Part shown: positions 6,693 through 12,776 of the stretch, in pieces
Layout of the letters: each line of letters begins with the position of its first letter
How positions within the stretch are numbered: the stretch's first letter is position 1
Origin: Coprococcus sp.
GTDB taxonomy: Bacteria > Bacillota > Clostridia > Lachnospirales > Lachnospiraceae
DNA length: 16,368 nt
Assembly (NCBI GenBank): GCA_016297325.1
Contig: JAEDGW010000058.1
Location: 1-16,368 of the forward strand
Direction of reading: 5' to 3'
Made by a program: the position numbers and the translations under genes
Notes under the pieces: generated by a model
Database searches by the model: none
The model's input: only the letters and a program-made list of their open reading frames with translations
Told to the model about the DNA's origin: nothing

Positions 6693-7029
6693 GAAAATTT
6701 GATCAAAACAATTAAGCTGAACTATTTAATTCTGGCTTATTTGATAGATACTTAAAAGGAAGAAGGAAAAAAGGTTTGTCAGGGCAAAATTGCCCGGCGG
6801 ACCATACATAATTACGGAGAACAGCGAGGCTGCAAAGAGTATATATATCAAGCGGGTGAACGTGTGTTGGCAGGGGCATTTGAGCCCGCCGGTCCTTAGA
6901 TGGTGCGTCAAGCAGCATCTTAGTACCGCTGCAGGGCGAAACGAGCGGAAGCGTCCCCAGACAACACACGTTCACCCGCTTGATAGAAAATATTGGGGCC
7001 GAGCGTCCGTAAATCAGAAGGAGGGCAAT
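6693..7029 (+). other. 337-nt non-coding leader region of glpK
   Basis: No gene is supported here. A weak promoter may lie at 6698-6728 (TTGATC, 18-nt spacer, TATTTA). A purine-rich stretch (about 6753-6775) follows, then the small hairpin 6782-6795 (GGGCAA and TTGCCC around AA), the large structured element 6846-6985, and the Shine-Dalgarno site of glpK. The glpK frame happens to be open from a TTG at 6790, but the residues this would add look random and resemble no glycerol kinase N-terminus. Confidence 0.6.
6846..6985 (+). ncRNA. Candidate structured RNA closed by a perfect 24-bp stem
   Basis: Bases 6846-6869 and 6962-6985 pair as 24 consecutive Watson-Crick pairs. Inside are hairpin A (6874-6877 with 6884-6887, 6-nt loop), hairpin B (6898-6906 with 6912-6920, one G-G mismatch, GTCAA loop), hairpin C (6934-6938 with 6952-6957, one bulged T), and a possible pseudoknot in which the loop bases 6944-6948 (AGCGG) pair with 6926-6930 (CCGCT). 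GGGG at 6873-6876 could instead pair with CCCC at 6955-6958, and 6886-6892 is complementary to 6794-6800 upstream, so alternative folds exist. The element ends 33 bases before the glpK Shine-Dalgarno and has no T run after it. I do not recognise the class. It could be a cis-acting riboswitch-like leader, a processed small RNA, or a transposon-derived inverted repeat. Confidence 0.55.
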
Positions 7030-7032
7030 TTG
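7018..7032 (+). promoter_or_regulatory. Strong Shine-Dalgarno site deciding a TTG start for glpK
   Basis: AAGGAGG at 7018-7024 is a perfect anti-16S match, five bases before TTG at 7030. From that TTG the protein reads (M)ADYIMALDQGTTSSR, the normal glycerol kinase N-terminus. The first ATG (7045) would remove the first beta strand. Confidence 0.88.
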
Positions 7033-8517
7033 GCAGATTATATAATGGCGCTGGATCAGGGAACGACCAGCTCAAGGGCGATAATATTTGATAAGGAAGG
7101 CAGGATTTGTTCGGTGAAACAGAAGGAGTTCACCCAGCATTTCCCGAATAACGGCTGGGTGGAGCATGACCCTATGGAGATATGGGCAACCCAGATGTCG
7201 GTGATGATGGAGGCGAGGGAGACCATGGGAATCCGCACCGAGGACATAGCCGCCATAGGAATCACCAACCAGAGAGAGACAACCATAGTGTGGGATCGAA
7301 AGACCGGCAATCCGGTGTATCACGCCATAGTGTGGCAGTGCAGGAGAACTGCGGACAGGATAGAGCAGCTTAAGGCTGAAGGATATGACAAGGTGATAAG
7401 GGAGAAGACGGGACTGATAGTTGATCCGTATTTCTCTGCAACGAAGATAGAGTGGATACTTGACAATGTGCCGGGAGCCAGGGAGCGCGCAGAGGCGGGG
7501 AAGCTGATGTTCGGAACTGTTGACACATGGCTTATATACAAGCTCACAGGCGGAAGAGTCCATGCAACGGACTACACGAACGCATCGCGTACCATGCTTT
7601 TCAACATTCATACACTGGAGTGGGACAGGGAATTGCTTGCAAAGTTCAACATCCCGGAGAGCATGCTTCCGGCAGTGAGAAATTCCAGTGAGATATACGG
7701 ATACACGGACAGAGAGATATTTGGCGGTGAGGTGCCTATAGCGGGAGTTGCCGGAGATCAGCAGGCTGCGCTGTTCGGTCAGTGCTGCTTTGAGGCAGGA
7801 GATGTGAAGAACACTTACGGAACGGGTTGTTTCCTCCTCATGAACACAGGCGATAAGGCAGTTGACTCACAGCAGGGACTTCTCACCACCATAGCCATAG
7901 GACTTGACGGAAAAGTCAGCTATGCGCTTGAGGGAAGTGTGTTCGTGGCTGGAGCAGCCATCAAGTGGCTCAGGGATGAGATGAAGCTCATAGACAGTGC
8001 GGCGGATACTGAGCGTATTGCTCTGTCTGTGCCGGACAGTAATGGTGTATATGTGGTACCTGCATTTACGGGACTTGGCGCTCCTTACTGGGATGCGTAC
8101 GCCAGAGGGGCAGTGTTCGGCCTTACAAGGGGAACAAATAAGGCACACTTTGTCAGGGCGACAGTCGAATCGCTGGCATATGAGACATCGGATGTTCTTG
8201 CGGCTATGGAGATGGATGCAGGACTTTCAATTACAAGCCTGCGAGTGGACGGCGGTGCAAGCGCCAACAACTTCCTGATGCAGTTCCAGGCAGATATAGA
8301 GAATGCCGAGATAGTGCGGCCTGTGATCACGGAGACAACAGCTCTGGGTGCTGCATATCTGGCTGGACTTGCTGTTGGCTACTATGACAGTCTGGATGAG
8401 ATCAAGGGCTACTGGAAGGCCGACAGAAGATTTGAGCCGGGGATAACCGAGGATAAGAGGGAGACGCTCCTTGCAGGCTGGAAGGATGCAGTGGAGAGAA
8501 CGAGAGTGACAAGGTGA
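7030..8517 (+). CDS. glpK: Glycerol kinase
   Basis: A 495-residue FGGY-family kinase of standard length, which phosphorylates glycerol to sn-glycerol 3-phosphate in the cytoplasm. Motifs, numbered from the TTG start: DQGTTSSRA (9-17) for ATP phosphate binding; NQRETT (80-85), where R82 and E83 bind glycerol; Y134 in DPYFSATK; AGDQQAALFGQ (241-251) with the catalytic base D243; the GTG turn at 264-266; and the ADP-site VDGGAS (407-412). In many Firmicutes a histidine just before the (E/N)VPIAG motif is phosphorylated by HPr to activate the enzyme; here that stretch reads TDREIFGGEVPIAG (226-239) with no histidine, so this activation appears absent. No glpF or glpD/glpO gene adjoins it. Regulation may act through the structured leader at 6846-6985. 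Confidence 0.96.
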   Translation: MADYIMALDQGTTSSRAIIFDKEGRICSVKQKEFTQHFPNNGWVEHDPMEIWATQMSVMMEARETMGIRTEDIAAIGITNQRETTIVWDRKTGNPVYHAIVWQCRRTADRIEQLKAEGYDKVIREKTGLIVDPYFSATKIEWILDNVPGARERAEAGKLMFGTVDTWLIYKLTGGRVHATDYTNASRTMLFNIHTLEWDRELLAKFNIPESMLPAVRNSSEIYGYTDREIFGGEVPIAGVAGDQQAALFGQCCFEAGDVKNTYGTGCFLLMNTGDKAVDSQQGLLTTIAIGLDGKVSYALEGSVFVAGAAIKWLRDEMKLIDSAADTERIALSVPDSNGVYVVPAFTGLGAPYWDAYARGAVFGLTRGTNKAHFVRATVESLAYETSDVLAAMEMDAGLSITSLRVDGGASANNFLMQFQADIENAEIVRPVITETTALGAAYLAGLAVGYYDSLDEIKGYWKADRRFEPGITEDKRETLLAGWKDAVERTRVTR

Positions 8518-8583
8518 ATATAAAAATATATATAGAAAGAAAAAAAGAAAAAACAATGGGTAATGAGAAAACAGGAGGGACTT

Positions 8584-9549
8584 ATGTATTTAGTATTTGA
8601 TGTAGGGGCAACATTTATAAAGTATGCGTTAATGGACGATGAGGGCAATATATCGGGAAAGGGTAAGACTCCAACCGACAGATATGCCGAGGCTGGAACT
8701 CCGGCATTTGTGGCGCAGATCAAGAAGGTGTATGACGAGAAGGTACTGGACTGTGACATAACAGGAATTGCCATGGGGCTTCCTGGACAGATAGATGTCG
8801 AGCGCGGCATAGTGTACGGCGGTGGCGGGATCAAGTATCTTGATGGTGCACATCTTGGTGATCTCATATCAGAGGCATGCGGCGGTGTGTCTGTAGCCCT
8901 TGAGAACGATGGCAAATGTGCGGCTCTCGCAGAGTTGTGGCTGGGCAATGCCAGCACGGCTACAAATGCAGCAGTCGTTGTCGTGGGTACAGGAATCGGC
9001 GGTGGAATAATCATTGACAGAAAGATCCACAGAGGCAAGAGACTTCTGGCAGGTGAATTGTCATATGCCATCATGAACATGACAAGGGAAGAAGCTGATA
9101 ATGTCAGATGCTGTGAAGAGCTGACTGTTGAGGAGACATTTGAATATAACCCGTTCATGGTAACCTCAACATGTACTGCAAGCTCCATTACATACAAGGC
9201 ATCCAAGATCATGCATATGAAGCCAGAAGATGTGACCGGTGAGATGGTATATCAATGGATAGATGAGGGCAATCAGGAGATCATAGATATGGTTGAGGAC
9301 TCATACTTCTCCATAGCAAAGCTCTGCTGTAACCTGTACATGACGATAGATCCGGATGTCATACTTATCGGAGGTGGAATGAGTGCCAATCCGAACTTTG
9401 TTCCGGGGGTTAAGAAGTATGTGGACAAGATAAGAAAGATTACAAAGACCTATGATGGCATGGTTATCGACACATGCAAGTTCCGCAATGATTCGAATCT
9501 TCTTGGCGCGCTTTACAACTATAAGCAGAAGTATGAGGGCGTGAAATAA
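8584..9549 (+). CDS. ROK family sugar kinase, probably a beta-glucoside kinase (BglK-like)
   Basis: A 321-residue ROK-family (sugar kinase/hexokinase fold) protein. Visible motifs: the N-terminal phosphate loop DVGATFIK (6-13), the catalytic ENDGK (107-111) with D109, the second phosphate loop GTGIGGG (135-141), and the adenosine-site IGGGMSANP (262-270). The usual ROK zinc motif (CxCGxxGCxE) is absent, and the GE(x)GH sugar-binding histidine position reads GELSY (157-161), so it is not a standard glucokinase. I start it at the ATG at 8584 because AGGAGG (8573-8578) lies five bases before it; an earlier ATG at 8563 has no such site. The next gene is a 6-phospho-beta-glucosidase, which favours a kinase for cellobiose-like disaccharides as in Klebsiella BglK. 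Free-sugar kinase activity remains possible. Confidence 0.82.
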   Translation: MYLVFDVGATFIKYALMDDEGNISGKGKTPTDRYAEAGTPAFVAQIKKVYDEKVLDCDITGIAMGLPGQIDVERGIVYGGGGIKYLDGAHLGDLISEACGGVSVALENDGKCAALAELWLGNASTATNAAVVVVGTGIGGGIIIDRKIHRGKRLLAGELSYAIMNMTREEADNVRCCEELTVEETFEYNPFMVTSTCTASSITYKASKIMHMKPEDVTGEMVYQWIDEGNQEIIDMVEDSYFSIAKLCCNLYMTIDPDVILIGGGMSANPNFVPGVKKYVDKIRKITKTYDGMVIDTCKFRNDSNLLGALYNYKQKYEGVK

Positions 9550-9575
9550 AATCGCAATAAAACAAACGTAAGATG

Positions 9576-9608
9576 GAGATGAACTGGAACAGATGGTTCA
9601 TCTCTTTT
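9576..9608 (+). terminator. Putative terminator between the ROK kinase and GH1 genes
   Basis: GAGATGAAC (9576-9584) and GTTCATCTC (9596-9604) form a perfect 9-bp stem with an 11-nt loop, followed by TTTTAT. The stem is only moderately GC-rich and there is no clear promoter after it, so it may attenuate rather than stop transcription into the glycosidase gene. Confidence 0.5.
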
Positions 9609-9647
9609 ATAAATACTATTGAAAATTAAATCTGTGGAGGAAAAATT

Positions 9648-11066
9648 ATGATAATCACAAAGAAACATGGACTCCCGGAGAATTTCCTCTGGGGAGCATC
9701 GACAAGCGCATATCAGGTTGAGGGCGCCAATCTGTCACACGGCAAGGGTCCAAGTGTACAGGACATCAAGACAGTTCCAGCGGGAACAAGTGAGTTGGAT
9801 GTGTGTGCTGATTTTTACCACAGATATGCAGAGGATATAGCCCTCATGGCTGAGATGGGATTCAAGACATTCAGATTCTCCATCGCGTGGAGCAGAGTCC
9901 TCCCAGAGGGAACCGGCAGAGTCAACCAGGAGGGAATTGACTTCTACAACAATGTGATAAATGAGTGCCTTAAGTACGGAATCGAGCCGCTTGTCACAAT
10001 GTTCCATTTTGATCTTCCTGCGGCTCTTGAGAAAAAAGGTGGCTGGTCGAGAAGAGAGAGCGTTGACGAGTTTGTTGAATTTGCAAAGCTTCTCTACACA
10101 AATTATGGCGACAGAGTAAAGTACTGGCTGACTATCAATGAGCAGAACATGCTCACACTTGTGGGTGACGTGATCGGAACCTGCAACATGGAGGGCGTGA
10201 CAAATAAATACAAGAAGCTTTATCAGGAGAATCACCACATGCTCCTTGCCCAGGCAAAGGCCATGAAGCTTCTCCATGAGATGTGTCCTGGTGCAAAGAT
10301 TGGTCCTGCACCAAATATTTCACTGGTATATCCTGCTACATGCAAGCCGAAGGATGTCCTGGCAGCACAGAACTTCAACGCGATAAGAAACTGGCTTTAC
10401 CTTGATATGGCAGTGTATGGAAGATACAACGACCTGGTGTGGAAGTTCCTTGAGGAACATGATGCCATTCCAGTCATCGAGGACGGAGATATGGATATCA
10501 TGGAGCAGGCAAATCCTGATTTTATAGGTTTCAATTATTATAATACTGCAACGGTTGAGTGGGATGACAGTCCGGTTGCTGTGACGGACTCAGAAAAAAA
10601 GGATCAGCAATCAGCCGGTATTGAGCCGGGGGTATACAAGGCGTATCCAAATCCAAATCTTCTTCGCACAGAGTTTGGCTGGGAGATAGACCCTGATGGC
10701 TTTAGGGCAACTATAAGAGAGATGTACAGCAGATACCACCTTCCTATGATCGTGACAGAGAATGGTCTCGGCGCATATGACAAGCTCACAGAGGACGGCA
10801 GGGTACACGACGACTATCGTATAGAGTACTTAAGAAAGCATATAGAGCAGATCAAACTGGCAGCAGACGAGGGCGCAGAGATGATGGGTTACTGCCCATG
10901 GTCAGCAATCGACCTCGTGTCAACGCACGAAGGAATCACCAAGAGATACGGCTTTATATATGTCAACAGAGATGAGTTTGACATGAAGGATCTTGCGAGA
11001 TACAGAAAGGATTCCTTCTACTGGTACAAAAAGGTCATCGAGACCAACGGCGAGGATCTGAGCTAG
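9648..11066 (+). CDS. Glycoside hydrolase family 1, probable 6-phospho-beta-glucosidase
   Basis: A 472-residue GH1 retaining glycosidase of the usual length, with no signal peptide, hence cytoplasmic. It starts with the family signature FLWGASTSAYQVEGA (13-27). The acid/base glutamate is E165 in TINEQN (162-167) and the nucleophile is E371 in IVTENGLG (368-375). The C-terminal loop reads CPWSAIDLVSTHEGITKRYG (416-435); S425, K432 and Y434 match the Ser-Lys-Tyr phosphate-binding set of 6-phospho-beta-glucosidases, whereas plain beta-glucosidases have WSLLDNFEW there. It should release glucose and glucose 6-phosphate from phosphorylated beta-glucosides such as cellobiose 6'-phosphate. The upstream ROK kinase could supply that substrate, since no PTS transporter is nearby. 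TGGAGG (9635-9640) lies seven bases before the ATG. Confidence 0.92.
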   Translation: MIITKKHGLPENFLWGASTSAYQVEGANLSHGKGPSVQDIKTVPAGTSELDVCADFYHRYAEDIALMAEMGFKTFRFSIAWSRVLPEGTGRVNQEGIDFYNNVINECLKYGIEPLVTMFHFDLPAALEKKGGWSRRESVDEFVEFAKLLYTNYGDRVKYWLTINEQNMLTLVGDVIGTCNMEGVTNKYKKLYQENHHMLLAQAKAMKLLHEMCPGAKIGPAPNISLVYPATCKPKDVLAAQNFNAIRNWLYLDMAVYGRYNDLVWKFLEEHDAIPVIEDGDMDIMEQANPDFIGFNYYNTATVEWDDSPVAVTDSEKKDQQSAGIEPGVYKAYPNPNLLRTEFGWEIDPDGFRATIREMYSRYHLPMIVTENGLGAYDKLTEDGRVHDDYRIEYLRKHIEQIKLAADEGAEMMGYCPWSAIDLVSTHEGITKRYGFIYVNRDEFDMKDLARYRKDSFYWYKKVIETNGEDLS

Positions 11067-11178
11067 CTTGTAGTTGAGTAAAAACACTGGGAGACTGGGT
11101 GAGAGTTGCTTGAGATTTGTTTGCGATATAATTGGGCTAAAACGTAGATTTACTTGCGTAAAAGATAAAATAAAGTCC

Positions 11179-11206
11179 TTGCATTAATTTATTTATGTGC
11201 TATACT
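11179..11206 (+). promoter_or_regulatory. Promoter of the DRE-TIM aldolase gene
   Basis: TTGCAT (11179-11184), a 16-nt spacer, and TATACT (11201-11206) preceded by TGC, an extended -10. Transcription would start near 11213, leaving a leader of about 213 nt. Confidence 0.7.
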
Positions 11207-11355
11207 TAATAAAGTCACTAACATACACCAACGCGTTAAAGCGACGTAAGTTTAAACTGAGAAAAATACCTAGAAGATACAAATTGGAAAACAGATTTGT
11301 AGAAAATAAACTCAGAAATATCAGAGAGAAAAACAAAAAGAGAAAATCAAAAATC

Positions 11356-11407
11356 AAAAAACAAAACACAAAATAAAAAATAAAAAACAAAACACAAAAT
11401 AAAAAAC
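11356..11407 (+). repeat. A-rich 26-bp direct tandem repeat in a 5' leader
   Basis: Two copies (11356-11381 and 11382-11407) are identical except for the last base. The unit contains only A, C and a few T and no G. It lies just before the AAGGAGG ribosome binding site, so it would form an unstructured stretch of mRNA, possibly a ribosome landing (standby) site. It is too short and too few in number to be a CRISPR array. Confidence 0.85.
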
Positions 11408-11425
11408 AAGAAGGAGGACACTATT

Positions 11426-12400
11426 ATGATAGGCGGAGATCTGATCACCTACAGACCTGACATTCAGGTACTTGACGCAACAATAAGAGATGGAGGACTT
11501 GTCAATGACTTCTATTTTACTGACGAGTTTATAAGAGCCCTCTATGAAGCGAACATCAAGGCGGGGGTTGATTATATGGAATTCGGCTATAAGGCCTCCA
11601 AGGAAATGTTTGATGTGAACAAATTCGGCAAATGGAAGTTCTGTAACGAGGAGGACATAAGAGCCATCGTCGGAGAGAACAATACAGATCTGAAGATCTC
11701 AGTTATGGCAGATGTCGGAAGATGCGACTACAAGAAGGACATTGTCGACAGAGCCGACAGTGTCATCGATCTGGTGAGGGTGGCGACATACATCAACACC
11801 ATGCCTGCAGCCATCGAGATGATCGAGGATGCACATGCAAAGGGATACGAGACTACATGCAACATCATGGCAGTTTCAAAGGATCAGGAGTCGGATATCG
11901 ATCTTGCTCTTGAGCTGCTTGGCAAGAGCAATGTAGATGGAATATACATTGTTGACAGCTACGGCTCACTGTACCCTGAGCAGATCAAGAAGCTCGCGGA
12001 GAAATATGTTGCGGTTGGAGAGAAGTATGGCAAGAAGATAGGAATACATGCACACGACAACTTAAAGCTTGCCTATGCCAACACTGTTGAGGCAATGAGG
12101 AGTGGTGCGAGTATGCTCGATGGAACTGTAAGCTGTATGGGCAGAGGCGCAGGAAATTGTGCACTTGAGCTTCTTCTTGGATTCCTCAGAAATCCAAAGT
12201 ACAACCTGTATCACATCCTGAAGTTCATAGAGCAGTACATGGTTCCGCTCAAGGCAAAGGGAGATGCAGTATGGGGCTATGATGTGCCATACATGCTGAC
12301 CGGAATGCTGAATCAGCACCCAAGGGAAGCCATCGATTTCATCAAGAATGAAAGACACGATTACGCAGATATGTACAGCTACCTTATGTACAGGGAGTAG
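11426..12400 (+). CDS. DRE-TIM (HMGL-like) aldolase domain protein, function unassigned
   Basis: A 324-residue TIM-barrel protein of the HMG-CoA lyase / homocitrate synthase / 4-hydroxy-2-oxovalerate aldolase superfamily. The defining motif VLDATIRDGG (15-24) gives R21 and D22, the catalytic arginine and metal ligand, and IHAHDN (207-212) supplies the two metal-binding histidines H208 and H210. GRGAGN (239-244) is the conserved glycine loop. These enzymes make or break carbon-carbon bonds next to a 2-oxo acid or acyl-CoA using a divalent metal. It is shorter than isopropylmalate or homocitrate synthases and lacks their regulatory domain; the size and GRGAGN loop fit an MhpE/DmpG-like aldolase, but no acylating dehydrogenase partner follows. 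Its substrate is unknown. AAGGAGGA lies about eight bases before the ATG. Confidence 0.8.
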   Translation: MIGGDLITYRPDIQVLDATIRDGGLVNDFYFTDEFIRALYEANIKAGVDYMEFGYKASKEMFDVNKFGKWKFCNEEDIRAIVGENNTDLKISVMADVGRCDYKKDIVDRADSVIDLVRVATYINTMPAAIEMIEDAHAKGYETTCNIMAVSKDQESDIDLALELLGKSNVDGIYIVDSYGSLYPEQIKKLAEKYVAVGEKYGKKIGIHAHDNLKLAYANTVEAMRSGASMLDGTVSCMGRGAGNCALELLLGFLRNPKYNLYHILKFIEQYMVPLKAKGDAVWGYDVPYMLTGMLNQHPREAIDFIKNERHDYADMYSYLMYRE

Positions 12401-12467
12401 CCAGCTGCTAAGAATGTATGCCATACAGTGAGTAACCAGTTGCTGCGAATGCATACAATACAGAGAG
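12389..12467 (+). repeat. 35-nt imperfect tandem repeat that includes the aldolase stop codon
   Basis: Units begin at 12389, 12424 and 12459 (the last partial). Each starts TACAG(G/T/A)GAG; the first two then read TAG or TAA, CCAG(C/T)TGC, GAATG and a run to the next TACAG. The first unit contains the last codons and stop of the aldolase gene (Tyr-Arg-Glu-stop), so the gene tail has been duplicated downstream about twice and has since diverged. Confidence 0.7.
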
Positions 12468-12479
12468 AAAATAAATATC

Positions 12480-12509
12480 TTGATATATGTCATGGCAATA
12501 GCCTATAAT
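12480..12509 (+). promoter_or_regulatory. Promoter of a short terminated transcript
   Basis: TTGATA (12480-12485), an 18-nt spacer, and a consensus TATAAT (12504-12509). Transcripts would start near 12516 and meet the terminator at 12598-12645, so most products would be about 130 nt. Confidence 0.6.
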
Positions 12510-12515
12510 AAGTGT

Positions 12516-12645
12516 TGATACAGTATTTAACATAAAACAAAATAATATACATATAGTGGTTTGGACACAGGCAATGGTGTTCAAAATAAAGGGGAGGACT
12601 CCTGGTGTCAGTTATCGCTGGCATCAGGAGTTTTTCTTCTTTTTT
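12516..12645 (+). ncRNA. Candidate short RNA or attenuator leader
   Basis: Between a good promoter and a strong terminator lies about 130 nt containing hairpin 12560-12585 (TTTGGACAC with GTGTTCAAA, one G-U, 8-nt loop) and the terminator hairpin. GACACAGG (12564-12571) of the first hairpin can also pair with CCTGGTGTC (12601-12609) of the terminator with one bulge, so the two folds are mutually exclusive. This suits either a stand-alone small RNA or a leader that controls read-through into the oxidoreductase gene. I do not recognise a riboswitch class. Confidence 0.35.
12598..12645 (+). terminator. Strong intrinsic terminator
   Basis: A 14-bp stem (12598-12611 with 12618-12631; 12 Watson-Crick and two G-U pairs) with a 6-nt loop TTATCG is followed by a T-rich tract interrupted by two C residues (12632-12645). 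Confidence 0.9.
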
Positions 12646-12655
12646 GGGTGCTGTG

Positions 12656-12664
12656 TGTTATAAT
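12656..12664 (+). promoter_or_regulatory. Extended -10 promoter of the oxidoreductase gene
   Basis: TGT followed by a perfect TATAAT (12659-12664) begins 11 bases after the terminator tract. The matching -35 would fall in the T-rich tract and is poor, so the extended -10 would have to carry the promoter. It explains expression of a gene that lies directly behind a terminator. Confidence 0.5.
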
Positions 12665-12760
12665 CGGATGTGTAGTGTCAAATTTGTCAAAAAACAACAA
12701 GAGAATACTTGGGAAGATTGATATGTGTAGCGACAGCACTTGGAAACATATAGAAATAAC

Positions 12761-12776
12761 AGGAGGACAGCACGTG
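12761..12776 (+). promoter_or_regulatory. Shine-Dalgarno site deciding a GTG start
   Basis: AGGAGG (12761-12766) lies seven bases before GTG at 12774. From there the protein reads (M)NIGILGAGKIAG, the expected Rossmann-fold N-terminus. Confidence 0.9.

Larger units (their letters stand above)
11067..11425 (+). other. 359-nt non-coding region with promoter and A-rich leader
   Basis: No gene is supported. The first 110 bases contain a weak possible promoter (TATAAT at 11127-11132 with a poor, 15-nt-spaced TTGCTT). No terminator for the glycosidase gene is evident. A good promoter sits at 11179-11206. After it the non-template strand becomes extremely A-rich and nearly G-free from about 11330, including a 26-bp tandem repeat, and ends in an AAGGAGGA ribosome binding site for the next gene. 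Confidence 0.6.
12401..12773 (+). other. 373-nt non-coding region between the aldolase and oxidoreductase genes
   Basis: It holds, in order, the degenerate repeats (to 12467), a promoter (12480-12509), a hairpin (12560-12585), a strong terminator (12598-12645), a second promoter (12656-12664), and the ribosome binding site of the oxidoreductase. The downstream frame is open back to a TTG at 12561, but that extension runs through the terminator hairpin and is not credible as coding. Confidence 0.65.

Noticed and set aside
6898..6960. T-box or SRP-like RNA suggested by bases such as GTACCGCTGC and the GGAA loop
   Set aside because: The diagnostic T-box antiterminator sequence and terminator are missing, glpK is not a T-box target, and the SRP domain IV consensus does not fit.
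6846..6985. A small insertion element (MITE) with 24-bp terminal repeats
   Set aside because: No target-site duplication is visible next to the arms and the interior folds into ordered hairpins; not fully excluded, since genome copies cannot be searched here.
6790..7029. An 80-codon N-terminal extension of glycerol kinase (TTG at 6790)
   Set aside because: It reads through the 24-bp inverted repeat and resembles no kinase N-terminus; the TTG at 7030 has a much better ribosome site.
8409..9212. A 267-codon reading frame on the minus strand opposite the end of glpK and the ROK gene
   Set aside because: Its composition (Ser/Pro/Thr/Ala-rich) is that of a shadow of the coding strand; there is no ribosome site, and two well-supported genes lie opposite.
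11356..11407. Possible CRISPR repeats
   Set aside because: Two adjacent A-rich units without spacers and no cas genes; it is a simple tandem repeat.
12561..12773. A 71-codon N-terminal extension of the oxidoreductase (TTG start at 12561) with a hydrophobic, signal-like segment
   Set aside because: It is encoded by the terminator hairpin, its T tract and a promoter. The GTG at 12774 has a perfect Shine-Dalgarno and begins at the normal Rossmann motif.
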